DNA from: JAUYQR01 sp050632395
GTDB lineage: Bacteria > Pseudomonadota > Alphaproteobacteria > Rhodobacterales > Rhodobacteraceae
Direction of reading: 5' to 3'
DNA: 64,000 bases
NCBI RefSeq assembly: GCF_050632395.1
Contig: NZ_CP192600.1
Coordinates: 1,674,001 to 1,738,000 of the forward strand
Shown: positions 51,846 to 60,649 of the stretch, piece after piece
Numbering within the stretch: the stretch's first letter is position 1
How the letters are laid out: every line of letters begins with the position of its first letter
Notes under the pieces: model-generated
The model's database searches: none
What the model was told of the DNA's origin: nothing
What the model saw: the letters and a program-made list of their open reading frames with translations, nothing else
Made by a program: the position numbers and the translations under genes

Positions 51846-52745
51846 ATGGACCGCTTCAACGCGATGACTGTCCTGATGGCCGTAGTCCAAGAGGGTAACC
51901 TCTCGGCTGCAGGTCGGAAGCTGGGCGTGCCGCTGACGACCGTCAGCCGGAAGGTCGCCGATCTTGAAAGTCATCTGGGTGCGCGCCTGCTGCAACGTTC
52001 GAACCGCAGCGTCGCGCTGACCGATGCCGGGAAGTCCTATGTCGAGGCTTGCAAGCGCATCCTTGCCCAGGTTGCTGAGGCCGAGGCGGCCGCCTCTGGT
52101 GCGTTCACTGCGGTGCGGGGGGAGTTGACTGTCACTGCGCCCGTGGTTTTCGGGCGTCTGCATGTCCTTCCGGTGGTGACGGAGTTCCTGCGCGCCTATC
52201 CGGACATCGACATCCGGCTGATGCTCGCAGACCGGATGCTGCACCTTCAGGACGACCATGTGGACCTTGCCGTCCGCATCGGCACCTTGCCTGACAGCAG
52301 CCTCAAGGCGGTCAGAGTTTCCGCTGTGCGCCGAGTGGTCTGCGCGAGCCCGGACTACCTTGCGATACATGGCACCCCGTTTGCCCCCGAGGATCTTGCG
52401 CATCACGCTTGCGTCACCTTCACTGGGCTCGGCAACCCCGACCGCTGGACCTTTTCGGAACAGGGGACTGACAAGGTTGTGGCGATCCGTTCGCGCCTTG
52501 CCGTCACTACGGCCGAGGCGGCCATCGACGCAGCGGTCGCCGGGCTTGGAGTGACGCGTGTCCTGTCCTATCAGGCCGCCGCAGCGAAGAACTCGAACCT
52601 GCTGAGAACGATCCTCGAGCCGTTTGAGCCCGCAGCGATGCCCGTCAGCCTCGTCTATGATGGCCAAGGCACCTTGCCGCTGAAGCTGCGCGCCTTCCTG
52701 GATTTCGCAGCGCCAAAACTGAAGGGACGCCTCGCCGCTGGCTAG
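51846..52745 (+). CDS. LysR-family transcriptional regulator
   Basis: 299 aa. wHTH at 1-60 (MTVLMAVVQEGNLSAAGRKLGVPLTTVSRKVADLESHLGARLLQRSNRSVALT), effector domain about 88-295. Divergent from the AhpD-like gene; probably regulates the flavin/peroxidase unit. Close in type to the regulators of oxidative-stress oxidoreductases. Confidence 0.9.
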   Translation: MDRFNAMTVLMAVVQEGNLSAAGRKLGVPLTTVSRKVADLESHLGARLLQRSNRSVALTDAGKSYVEACKRILAQVAEAEAAASGAFTAVRGELTVTAPVVFGRLHVLPVVTEFLRAYPDIDIRLMLADRMLHLQDDHVDLAVRIGTLPDSSLKAVRVSAVRRVVCASPDYLAIHGTPFAPEDLAHHACVTFTGLGNPDRWTFSEQGTDKVVAIRSRLAVTTAEAAIDAAVAGLGVTRVLSYQAAAAKNSNLLRTILEPFEPAAMPVSLVYDGQGTLPLKLRAFLDFAAPKLKGRLAAG

Positions 52746-53005
52746 GCCTGACCCCGCAGTGGCCGGCGGCATTACCCCCGGTCTTGGTTGAATGGCCGCT
52801 TTGGGCAGTTCACGTCATCGGAAGAGGCCAGAAGACGCGAAGGGCTGATTTTGCCTGACAGGACCGCTCCCCCAAGATCCTGCTGCTTTCGGTGTAGAGA
52901 CCTGGCGACCAAGCCTGCGCACGGAACAGGGTTTTGGAAAACGCGTTCGAAGCTGTGCTGGCAATAGCAGTTGGTTCATACGAGGCAAAATGGAGAGGGT
53001 AAGCT

Positions 53006-53031
53006 ACGGCGGTTGCGCGTCCCCGCAACCA
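53006..53031. repeat. 26-bp direct repeat, right copy (candidate att)
   Basis: Identical to 33395-33420, followed by an A-rich spacer and a hairpin terminator. It looks like the end of a tRNA locus and gives the right boundary of the island. Confidence 0.8.
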
Positions 53032-53061
53032 AAATATAACAAACATATCAAGAAGTTACGA

Positions 53062-53083
53062 GCCGCCTTCCGGGCGGCTTTTT
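53062..53083. terminator. Hairpin terminator after the right island repeat
   Basis: GCCGCC pairs with GGCGGC, then TTTTT. Typical tRNA-gene terminator position, about 31 bases after the repeat. Confidence 0.75.
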
Positions 53084-53200
53084 GCGTTCCAAACCGCGGG
53101 TCAACAATAGGTCAACAAAACGAGGCAAGTTGCGACGCCCACCTGGCCTGCCCCGATCGAGTGGTCCGGTTACAGTCTTAGTGCATGACGGGTCTTGGCG

Positions 53201-54080
53201 CTACGGCCGGGGTGGCCGGCGGAGCGGCTCCGGATGGCGAAGCCGGCCATTGGATGACCTCGGGAGCTGGCGGGCGATACCCAGTGATGAGTGCGGGCGC
53301 TTTGTGTTGTAGTGGCGGCGCCAAGACTCGATGACGATCCGTGCCTCGGCGAGGCTGTAGAAGATCTCCCCGTTGAGCAGCTCGTCTCGGAGTTTCGAGT
53401 TGAAGCTCTCGCAGGTGCCGTTCTCCCAGGGGCTGCCAGGCTCGATGCAGGCGGTCTTTGCGCCGACGGCGGCGTCCAGTCCCTTACAGCTTTGGCAATG
53501 AACTCCGGGCCGTTGTCGGACCGTATGTGATCCGGCACGCCGCGCAGGATGAAGAGATCGGACAAGACGTCGATGACGTCGGTCGATCGGAGCCTCCTGT
53601 CGATCCGGATTGCCAGGCACTCCCGGGTGAACTCGTCGATGAGGTTGAGCATGCGGAACTTCCTTCCATCGTGGGTTCGGCTTTCAACGAAGTCGTAAGA
53701 CCAGACGTGGTTCGGACGCTCTGGCCGGAGACGGATGCAGGACCCATCATTCAGCCAGAGCCGGCCCTTCTTCGGTTGTTTTGCAGGCACCTTCAGCCCC
53801 TCCCGCCGCCAGATCCGCTCGACCCGCTTCACATTCACCGCCCAGCCCGCCTCGCGTAGAAGAGCCGTGATCCGGCGGTAGCCGTAGCGACCAAACTGGC
53901 TGGCGAGCGCGATGATGTCCGCGGTGAGAGCCTCCTCGTCGGCCCGGCCCTGCGGCATCTTCCGCTTTGTCGAGCGATACTGCCCGAGGACACGACAGGC
54001 GAACCGATCCGAGATCCGGAACTTCTGCCTGACATGCTCGATGCAAGCACGGCGACGGGCGGGGCTCAGAAGTTTCGCTA
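53201..54080 (-). pseudogene. IS3 OrfB transposase, frameshifted
   Basis: Pieces in two frames: VAKLLSPARRRACIEHVRQKFRISDRFACRVLGQYRSTKR, then DYDF-like core with YDFVESRTHDGRKFRMLNLIDEFTRECLAI (first DDE Asp), SDNGPEFIAKAVR (second Asp); after a shift near 53,490 the frame continues GSPWENGTCESFNSKLRDELLNGEIFYSLAEARIVIESWRRHYNTKRPHSSLG. Motifs are otherwise intact; one frameshift breaks it. Confidence 0.8.
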
Positions 54081-54132
54081 CGCGGACCTTCGGTTCCCGA
54101 TGCGGCCTCCCGCAGTATGAGCTTCTCGAGCG

Positions 54133-54402
54133 TCAGGTCGGAGACCGCCTTCCGGAGACGCTCCCTCGCCATTGGGCTCGAACCAATGGCGCCTCAATGG
54201 CTCGATCCTTCTCGAGCTCCTTCAGCCGCTTCACCTGGTCATTCTTCAACCCGCCGAACTCCTTGCGCCACCGATAGTAGGTGAACTGCGTCACGCCGAT
54301 CGAGCGCACGGCTTCGGAAACCGAATGGCCTTGCGACACCAACACGTCGACCTGCCGCAGCTTTGCGACGATCTCCTCCGGCTCGTGCTTCTTCTGGGGC
54401 AT
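54133..54402 (-). pseudogene. IS3 OrfA, disrupted by a short palindromic insertion
   Basis: 89 codons from ATG 54402: MPQKKHEPEEIVAKLRQVDVLVSQGHSVSEAVRSIGVTQFTYYRWRKEFGG is the OrfA HTH; after KELEKD it enters an insertion of about 38 bp and the leucine-zipper end (RLRKAVSDLTLEKLILREAASG) is left in another frame. Confidence 0.75.
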
Positions 54403-54464
54403 TCCTGCATCCTCCAAATGGCTCGTAAGCAATACCTCAGGGAGGACCACTTTTCAGGGGGCAG

Positions 54465-54848
54465 ACCCCTTAGCGGCCACCCCCGGGACCTTCCGGTCGG
54501 CAATAGGGCGAAAGCGCTTGCCGGAATCTTCGGTGTTCTGACCTTCACACATTTTTTTGCCCAAGAGGCGAGAGTGAAAGAGCCTGCTGCGGCAGGCTGC
54601 GGAGTTCAAATCATAGGATGGTGATTCCAACGCATTGGCGCCTGTTCGGTCATGCTATTGGCGAGCCTGAATTGAACGGCGAATGATCGAGCTCTTGTCA
54701 CCGCTCAGGGGGCGCAAAGGATCAAAACTCTCTTTGACCGTGTTCAGGAAACAGTTTCCCGCCGAAAATTCTCCTGTCTTTGGAATGGCCCAAGCCGCGT
54801 TCTGCTGCCAATATACACGACAAGATCAATCGTTTATTGGAGCCATCC
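54465..54848. other. Upstream region of the organosulfur operon
   Basis: 384 bp with a hairpin near 54591-54608 (AGCCTGC/GCAGGCT) and AT-richer DNA before the FMN reductase. It should contain the operon promoter; no confident boxes assigned. Confidence 0.4.
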
Positions 54849-55400
54849 ATGTCCCTCCGCGTTGTCGGCTTTGCCGGTAGTCTCAGCCGCCCTTCGAAAA
54901 CCCGCTCGCTAGTCGATCTGGTTACACTGAGAGCGGCAGCCGCCTTGGGTGCAGCGGCCACGACCTATGACCTGACCGATCTGCAGCCCGGCCTTGGCAC
55001 CGCGCAGACGCTGGACGATCTTGATGGCCTGCCGCGCGCGATCGTGGCCGCCATACTGTCGGCGGATGCGCTGGTCGTGGGCAGCCCGGTCTACAAGGGC
55101 AGCTACACAGGCCTCTTCAAGCATCTCTTCGATCTGATCGACCCCGCCGCTCTGGCTGGCAAGCCAGTGCTTTTGACGGCGACGGGCGGCGGCGACAAGC
55201 ATACCTTGGTCATCGAACATCAACTTCGCCCACTGTTCGGCTTCTTCGAGGCGGCCACTCTGCCGACCGGGGTCTATGCTTCCGGCGCAGATTTCAGCGA
55301 CGGGGTTCCTGCATCACCGCCGCTTCTGGCACGCATTGATCGCGCCGTCAGTCAGTTTGCGACCGGGTTAAAGCACGAGCCCGCCGCCACCGCCGCCTGA
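54849..55400 (+). CDS. msuE: NADPH-dependent FMN reductase (MsuE/SsuE-like)
   Basis: 183 aa flavodoxin-like reductase. GFAGSLSRPSKTRSLV and VVGSPVYKGSYTGLFKHLFDLIDP are typical. It supplies reduced FMN to the two-component monooxygenase encoded next. ATG at 54849, GGAG 7 bases upstream. First gene of the sulfur operon. Confidence 0.88.
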   Translation: MSLRVVGFAGSLSRPSKTRSLVDLVTLRAAAALGAAATTYDLTDLQPGLGTAQTLDDLDGLPRAIVAAILSADALVVGSPVYKGSYTGLFKHLFDLIDPAALAGKPVLLTATGGGDKHTLVIEHQLRPLFGFFEAATLPTGVYASGADFSDGVPASPPLLARIDRAVSQFATGLKHEPAATAA

Positions 55401-55478
55401 TCCAATCACCCTTTGCAGACAACCTGCAACCCGCCCTTTGGCGGGGCAAATCCCGGCTTGCCCGAAAGGACCTGAACA

Positions 55479-56837
55479 ATGCCCAACACCCGCAAGATCA
55501 GACTTGGCGCTTTTCTTCCCGGCGGAGGCCAGCACATCGCAGCCTGGCGCCACCCTGACAGCCCCGCCGATGGGGCGACCAGCTTCGACTTCCACGTCAA
55601 GCTCGCGCAAGAGGCAGAACGTGGTCTCTTTGATGCCTATTTCCTTGCCGACGGCCTTGCCATCGCGTTCGGCGGCGGGATCGAAGGCGGCAACGCGAAG
55701 GTCGCAGGATTTGAGCCAGTCACGCTGTTTTCCGCTTTGGCTCCGCTGACCAAGAACCTCGGCTTCATCGCCACAGCCTCCACCACCTATGAGGAACCCT
55801 ATAACCTCGCCCGGAAGTTCGCCTCGCTCGATCTGATCAGCGACGGTCGCGCCGGATGGAACGTGGTTACGACGGCAACAGAGTCCGCCGCGCACAACTT
55901 CAACCTCGATCAGCAGCATCCGCACGCCGTCCGCTACAAACGGGCTGCCGAGCATGTCGATGTGGTCAAGAAGCTCTGGGACAGCTTCGAGGACGACGCC
56001 TTCTTGCGCGACAAGGAGTCGGGCCGGTTCTTCGACCCCGAAAAGGTGCACTACACCGACCACAAGGGCGAGTACTTCAAGGTCAAGGGACCGCTCAATG
56101 TCAGCCGTTCGGCTCAAGGTCACCCGGTGATCGTGCAGGCCGGCCAGTCGGATGACGGCCGGGGGTTGGCAGCGGCGACGGCCGAGGTGATCTTCACTGC
56201 CCACCAGAAGCTGGACACCGCGCAGGAGTTCTATCGCGATGTAAAGGCCCGCGCGCGCGGTCTGGGGCGCGACCCCGACCACATCCTGATCATGCCCGGC
56301 GTGTCGCCCTTCGTCGGCGGGACTGAAGCCGAAGCCCGGGAGAAATACGACCGTCTGACCAGCCTGATCCTGGAGGAAGACGGCATAGCGCTCATCAGGG
56401 GCCTGACGGGGGGAACGTTGGACCTGACCGGAGTGGACCTTGACGGCCCGCTGCCTGCGGTGGAACCAACCGAAGGGATGAAGTCTCGCCAATCGCTGAT
56501 CCGACAGATCGCCGATGAGAACGGCTTTACCATCCGCCAACTCTACCAGCATGTCGCCAGCGCGCGGGGACACTTCACCATCGTCGGCACGCCCGCCCAG
56601 ATCGTCGATGTGCTGGAGGACTGGTTCCACAACGAAGGCGCGGACGGCTTCAACATCCTGCCTCCGTGGCTGCCCACCGGTCTGACCGATTTTGTCGATC
56701 TGGTGATCCCTGAACTGCAGCGCCGCGGCCTGTTCCGCACCGCTTACGAAGGCCGCACCCTGCGCGAAAACCTGGGCCTTCCGTTCCCCGAAACCCGTTG
56801 GGCGGCCCAGCGCCGTTCAGCCCATGCGGCGGAGTGA
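55479..56837 (+). CDS. NtaA/SnaA/DszA-type FMNH2-dependent monooxygenase
   Basis: 452 aa bacterial-luciferase-like TIM barrel. LGAFLPGGGQHIAAWRHPDSPADGATSFDFHVKLAQEAERGLFDAYFLAD at the start, DLISDGRAGWNVVTTATESAAHNFNL, and GPLNVSRSAQGHPVIVQAGQSDDGRGLAA, all typical of the NtaA family (450 aa class) rather than SsuD (about 380 aa). With the FMN reductase it would cleave a C-S or C-N bond of an organosulfur compound or chelate, releasing sulfite. Confidence 0.88.
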   Translation: MPNTRKIRLGAFLPGGGQHIAAWRHPDSPADGATSFDFHVKLAQEAERGLFDAYFLADGLAIAFGGGIEGGNAKVAGFEPVTLFSALAPLTKNLGFIATASTTYEEPYNLARKFASLDLISDGRAGWNVVTTATESAAHNFNLDQQHPHAVRYKRAAEHVDVVKKLWDSFEDDAFLRDKESGRFFDPEKVHYTDHKGEYFKVKGPLNVSRSAQGHPVIVQAGQSDDGRGLAAATAEVIFTAHQKLDTAQEFYRDVKARARGLGRDPDHILIMPGVSPFVGGTEAEAREKYDRLTSLILEEDGIALIRGLTGGTLDLTGVDLDGPLPAVEPTEGMKSRQSLIRQIADENGFTIRQLYQHVASARGHFTIVGTPAQIVDVLEDWFHNEGADGFNILPPWLPTGLTDFVDLVIPELQRRGLFRTAYEGRTLRENLGLPFPETRWAAQRRSAHAAE

Positions 56838-56840
56838 GCC

Positions 56841-57680
56841 ATGACCTTCCAGAGCCTCGATTCCTCCCCGGTCGCCTCTGTCGAAGTCCCCCTCGGTGCA
56901 GCCATCCTGCGCCGGGGGGCTGGAGCCGCGCAATCCGTGCTCCGCCGCTACGGCCTTGTTGCCGGGTTCCTCGCCGTCTGGCAGATCGGCTCCACATTCG
57001 GATGGATCAACCCGACCGTCTTTCCGCCGCTCGACAAGATCCTCGCCGCGACGTGGGAGGGGATTGCCGGAGGCAAACTGCTGGATGACATCGCGATCAG
57101 CCTGCAACGATCGGGCCTTGCCTTTGCCGCCGCCGTGGGCCTCGGCATCCCGCTCGGCCTTTTCATGGGCCAGATCCGCGCCGTCGAGGAGGCGCTGGAC
57201 CCGCTGTTGCAGTTCTTCCGCCAGACCTCAGCACTGGCGCTTTACCCGGTGTTCATCCTGCTTCTCGGTCTTGGCGAAGCCTCCAAGGTCTTCGTGATCT
57301 TCTGGGCAACCCTATTCCCGATCCTTCTGGCCACCATTGGCGGGGTGAAGGAAGTCGACCGAAAGCTGATCGAGATGGCCACGACCTTCGGCGCCTCCCG
57401 CGCCACGATCTTCCGCCGCGTGGTTCTACCCGCCAGTGTCCCCTCGATCTTCGTGGGCCTTCGCCTGTCAGCCACCACCGCTCTGCTGCTGCTGATCGCG
57501 GCCGAGATGATCGGGGCGAACAAGGGCCTCGGGTTCCAGGTGATGAACGCCCAATACAACTTCCAGATCCCGCAGATGTTCGCGGCGATCCTTCTCCTTG
57601 CCGTCCTTGGCCTCTCGGCCAACGCCGTCCTCGTCACGCTTCAGCGGCGTCTGTGCCGCTGGGCCGATCTGAACCAATGA
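56841..57680 (+). CDS. ssuC: ABC transporter permease (SsuC-like)
   Basis: 279 aa, about six helices. BPD_transp_1 domain with EALDPLLQFFRQTSALALYPVFILLLGLGEASKVFVIFWATLFPILLATIGGVKEVDRKLIEMATTFGASRATIFRRVVLPASVPSIFVGLRLSATTALLLLIAAEMIG, where EAA-loop residues are seen. Imports sulfonates, nitrate or taurine-like compounds. Three bases after the monooxygenase stop. Confidence 0.9.
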   Translation: MTFQSLDSSPVASVEVPLGAAILRRGAGAAQSVLRRYGLVAGFLAVWQIGSTFGWINPTVFPPLDKILAATWEGIAGGKLLDDIAISLQRSGLAFAAAVGLGIPLGLFMGQIRAVEEALDPLLQFFRQTSALALYPVFILLLGLGEASKVFVIFWATLFPILLATIGGVKEVDRKLIEMATTFGASRATIFRRVVLPASVPSIFVGLRLSATTALLLLIAAEMIGANKGLGFQVMNAQYNFQIPQMFAAILLLAVLGLSANAVLVTLQRRLCRWADLNQ

Positions 57681-57705
57681 TCCCCGCAACCAAAGGACCA
57701 AACCA

Positions 57706-58677
57706 ATGACCTTCTTTCGCACCCTCGCGCTTTCGACCGCGCTTACCCTTCCGCTCACGCCCGCCTTCGCCGACGTGACCATCCGCTACCTTGCAAGCCA
57801 GGGCGGCCTTTCCGCCCATGAACTTGCCGCCGAGCTTGGTTACTTCGACGGCACCGGCATCACGCTGGAAAACGTGGGCTACGCGCAGGGTGGGCCTGCC
57901 TCACTGGTCGCCTTGGCCGGGGGTAGCGTCGAGCTTGGCTCAGCCGCCACCGCCGCCGTCCTGAACTCCATCGCCGCAGGAAATGACTTTGTCGCGGCCT
58001 ACCCGTCGAACGGCATCAACGATGAGGCCCAGTCGATCTTCTATGTGCTAGAGGACAGCCCGATCAAGACGGTGGAGGACATCGTCGGCAAGACCATCGC
58101 GGTGAACACGCTCGGCGCCCACCTCGACTATGTGGTCCGCGAGGCGCTTCACCAGAAGGGCCTCGCGGAGGACAGCGCCAACCTGATCGTCGTGCCAGGC
58201 CCGCAGCTTGAACAGGTCTTGCGTTCGAAACAGGTCGATGTGTCAGCGTTCGGCTATTGGCAGACCACCTTCACGGGTGCGGCCCTGCAGAACGGCGGCC
58301 TTCGCGCCGTGTTTGACGACACCGATGTTCTGGGCGAGATCGCGGGCGGCTTTGTCGTCTTGCGCCGCGACTGGATCGAGGCGCACCCGGAAGAGGCCAA
58401 GGCCTTTGTCGAAGGCTCGGTGAAGGCGCTGGACTATGCCCGCGAGAACCCCGAGGAAACCAAGTCAATCTTCGCCCGCGTCTTGGCCGAACGTGATGAA
58501 AACGCCGACGTGGCCAAGTTCTTTGCGGGCTATGGCGTGCGCGAAGGCGGACTTCCAGTGGAACGCGACATCCAGTTCTGGATCGACGTTCTGGAACGTC
58601 AGGGCACTGTTGAGCCGGGCAAGCTGGTTGCCAAGGACATTCTCTATGTGACGGGCGACAGCCCGGCCACCAACTGA
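57706..58677 (+). CDS. ssuA: Sulfonate-type ABC substrate-binding protein (SsuA-like)
   Basis: 323 aa. Signal peptide MTFFRTLALSTALTLPLTPAFA, NMT1/SsuA-type binding fold: GGSVELGSAATAAVLNSIAAGNDFVAAYPSN, VNTLGAHLDYVVREALHQKG, QVDVSAFGYWQTTF. It catches an organosulfur compound in the periplasm. 25 bp after the permease. Confidence 0.9.
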   Translation: MTFFRTLALSTALTLPLTPAFADVTIRYLASQGGLSAHELAAELGYFDGTGITLENVGYAQGGPASLVALAGGSVELGSAATAAVLNSIAAGNDFVAAYPSNGINDEAQSIFYVLEDSPIKTVEDIVGKTIAVNTLGAHLDYVVREALHQKGLAEDSANLIVVPGPQLEQVLRSKQVDVSAFGYWQTTFTGAALQNGGLRAVFDDTDVLGEIAGGFVVLRRDWIEAHPEEAKAFVEGSVKALDYARENPEETKSIFARVLAERDENADVAKFFAGYGVREGGLPVERDIQFWIDVLERQGTVEPGKLVAKDILYVTGDSPATN

Positions 58678-58689
58678 AGGCGCAGGGGC

Positions 58690-59460
58690 ATGAGCGTGGT
58701 TGAAACAACCCGCCGCGGAGAGGTCACCGTGCGTGACCTCTCCAAATCTTTCACGCTGAACGGCCAGCGTTTGAACGTGCTGCGCGATCTTCAACTTGAC
58801 GTGCGGGGCGGCGAGGCTCTTGCCATCGTCGGCCCCTCTGGCTGCGGCAAGACCACGCTTCTGCGCGTGCTTGCAGGCCTTGAAGCCCCGGACAAGGGCG
58901 AGGTGCTGATCGACGGCTACCCCGTTCAGGGCCTGGGCACCGAGCGCGCCATCATCTTCCAGGAACCGCGCCTTCTGCCTTGGCTAACGGTGCTCGGGAA
59001 CGTGTCCTTCGGCCTTACCGTGCGCGGCCTGTCACCTGCCGAAGCCGAGACTCGTGCACACTACTACATACGGCTGGTGGGGCTTAGCGACTTCGAGTCC
59101 GCCTATCCCCGCCAGCTTTCCGGCGGCATGGCACAACGGGTGGGCATCGCCCGCGCTCTGACCGTTCAGCCGGAAATCCTCCTTTTGGACGAACCACTCG
59201 GCGCGCTGGATGCCATGACCAAGTTGACCATGCAGGAAGAACTGTCCCGGATCTGGCGTGAGGAGAAGGTAACGATGATCCTCGTCACCCATGATCTGGA
59301 GGAAGCCATCTTCCTGGCGGATCGCGTGTTGGTTCTGCCAAAGGGAAAAGGAGCCGTTCCCCGTGTGATCGAAGTGAATCTACACAGGCCGAGGGATCGA
59401 AGCGACCCGAGCTTTGTAGATATGCGCAGGCACCTGATGGCGCAGTTTGGTTTGCATTAG
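58690..59460 (+). CDS. ssuB: Sulfonate-type ABC ATP-binding protein (SsuB-like)
   Basis: 256 aa. Walker A GPSGCGKTT near residues 53-61, Q-loop FQEPRLLPWL, signature LSGGMAQRVGIARAL, Walker B LLLDEPLGALDAMT, switch His VTHDLEEA. Powers import through SsuC. Last gene of the operon. Confidence 0.92.
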   Translation: MSVVETTRRGEVTVRDLSKSFTLNGQRLNVLRDLQLDVRGGEALAIVGPSGCGKTTLLRVLAGLEAPDKGEVLIDGYPVQGLGTERAIIFQEPRLLPWLTVLGNVSFGLTVRGLSPAEAETRAHYYIRLVGLSDFESAYPRQLSGGMAQRVGIARALTVQPEILLLDEPLGALDAMTKLTMQEELSRIWREEKVTMILVTHDLEEAIFLADRVLVLPKGKGAVPRVIEVNLHRPRDRSDPSFVDMRRHLMAQFGLH

Positions 59461-59647
59461 GCAGCCGCGCACTTTGTCACGTTCGCGACTGGCATGCTCC
59501 CGGTTCCCTGTTCGGTGCCTTGAAAGCACTGGCACACGCGTGTGGACGCAGGACCCATATTCCGGCAATCAGCAGGCAAGGTCGCGTTTTGATGGTATAG
59601 GCGACGATAGAAGGCCACAGTGCGTGGAATCTTCCCTGAGGTTCCGA

Positions 59648-60649
59648 ATGTCATCCAGCAAGTTCAGCCCCCCTGAGTGGAACCACGATGACCTTCGACG
59701 CGCCGTCGATGCCGCCGGTGTGGCCATGTGGCAGTGGAACGTCGATACGGACGGGCTGGCCATGGACCTTCGCGGCTATGAACTCTGGGGTGTTCCCCCA
59801 GCGGAAGACCTGACGTTCGAGCTTCTTTCCGAAAAGATCCATCCGGCAGATCGCAACCGGGTTCGCGAGGCTTTTTCCGCGACACGGTCCGTCACCGGGA
59901 GCTACGAGATCGACTTCAGAACCTTGTTCGGAGAAGACGTCCGCTGGATTTCCGCGCGTGGACAGGGCAGCGATGTCGGCATCCTCAGGCGTGCCATGAC
60001 TGGGATTTTCATTGACATCACAGACCGCAAGCAGGCCGAGGAGGGCAATGAACTGCTGGCCGGAGAAATGAGCCACCGCGTCAAGAACCTGCTGGCGATC
60101 GCAAGTGCTCTGACCAAGATTACCATGCGGTCCTCGACATCGATCGAGGATATGTCCAAGCAGCTAACTCAACGGTTGATGGCCCTTGGCCGGGCACACG
60201 ATCTGGTGCGTCCTTTGCCGAGGGACCAGGGCAAGGCCGCGCTCCTTGGAGATTTGCTGACAGTGCTGCTGTCACCCTATGACGACGACGGCGCCTTCGC
60301 CGGACGCATCCGGGTGGCCGTGCCCCGCATGGGCATCGGCGAAGCAGCAGCAACCAACTTGGCTCTGGTTCTGCACGAGCTTGCCACGAACTCGGTGAAG
60401 TACGGCGCGCTATCGGTTGAAACCGGGACGCTTGACATATCGGGCAGTCTGGCAGGCGAGGATGTCCAGATCGACTGGACCGAACACGGCGGGCCAGAAG
60501 CTGTCGCACCACGAAACGGCGACAGTTATGGCAGCAAGCTGATCAGCCAGACCATCGAACGGCAGCTGGGCGGATCGATGCAGTACGATTGGTTGGGCAC
60601 CGGGCTGATCGTGACCATCCTAATCAAGGCGGCACGGCTGGCCGAGTGA
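59648..60649 (+). CDS. PAS-domain HWE-family histidine kinase
   Basis: 333 aa, no membrane segment. PAS domain about 15-135 with FIDITDRKQAEEG as the closing PAC part, then the HWE box EMSHRVKNLLAIASALT (phospho-acceptor His near 143) and an HATPase with VLHELATNSVKYGALS. Cytoplasmic sensor. In this group such kinases feed the PhyR general stress response. No response regulator is adjacent. ATG at 59648 with TGAGG upstream; the longer frame from 59447 has no site. Confidence 0.85.
   Translation: MSSSKFSPPEWNHDDLRRAVDAAGVAMWQWNVDTDGLAMDLRGYELWGVPPAEDLTFELLSEKIHPADRNRVREAFSATRSVTGSYEIDFRTLFGEDVRWISARGQGSDVGILRRAMTGIFIDITDRKQAEEGNELLAGEMSHRVKNLLAIASALTKITMRSSTSIEDMSKQLTQRLMALGRAHDLVRPLPRDQGKAALLGDLLTVLLSPYDDDGAFAGRIRVAVPRMGIGEAAATNLALVLHELATNSVKYGALSVETGTLDISGSLAGEDVQIDWTEHGGPEAVAPRNGDSYGSKLISQTIERQLGGSMQYDWLGTGLIVTILIKAARLAE

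Larger units (their letters stand above)
33395..53031. mobile_element. Putative genomic island between 26-bp direct repeats
   Basis: A 19.6-kb segment bounded by a perfect 26-bp repeat, with a recombinase remnant at the left end and a transcription terminator at the right end. The cargo is LysR-linked oxidoreductase genes, an ABC/MTHFS fragment cassette, the SigF-bufferin locus and a flavin/peroxidase cluster. A diverged third repeat near 43.5 kb suggests two tandem insertions. The recombinase is broken, so the island is probably fixed. Confidence 0.5.
52746..53143. other. Gene-free stretch at the right island end
   Basis: About 400 bp. It holds the right copy of the 26-bp repeat (53006-53031) and a terminator. 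No gene is supported. Confidence 0.6.
53144..54464 (-). mobile_element. Decayed IS3-family (IS407-like) element
   Basis: Left end TGGCCTGCCCCGATCGAGTG at 53144; right end is the related AGTGGTCC...CCCC motif near 54440-54464, its last bases changed. OrfA and OrfB are present but OrfB has frameshifts and OrfA a 38-bp insertion with a perfect 9-bp inverted repeat (54167-54191). Not autonomous. A solo end in reverse orientation lies at 44899. Confidence 0.75.

Noticed and set aside
55368..56630. 420-codon reverse frame over the NtaA-type gene
   Set aside because: Antisense shadow of a well-supported monooxygenase gene, with no family match.
57676..57695. CCCCGCAACCA between permease and SsuA genes as another att copy
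   Set aside because: Only 11 bases match, inside an intact operon; chance occurrence is likely.
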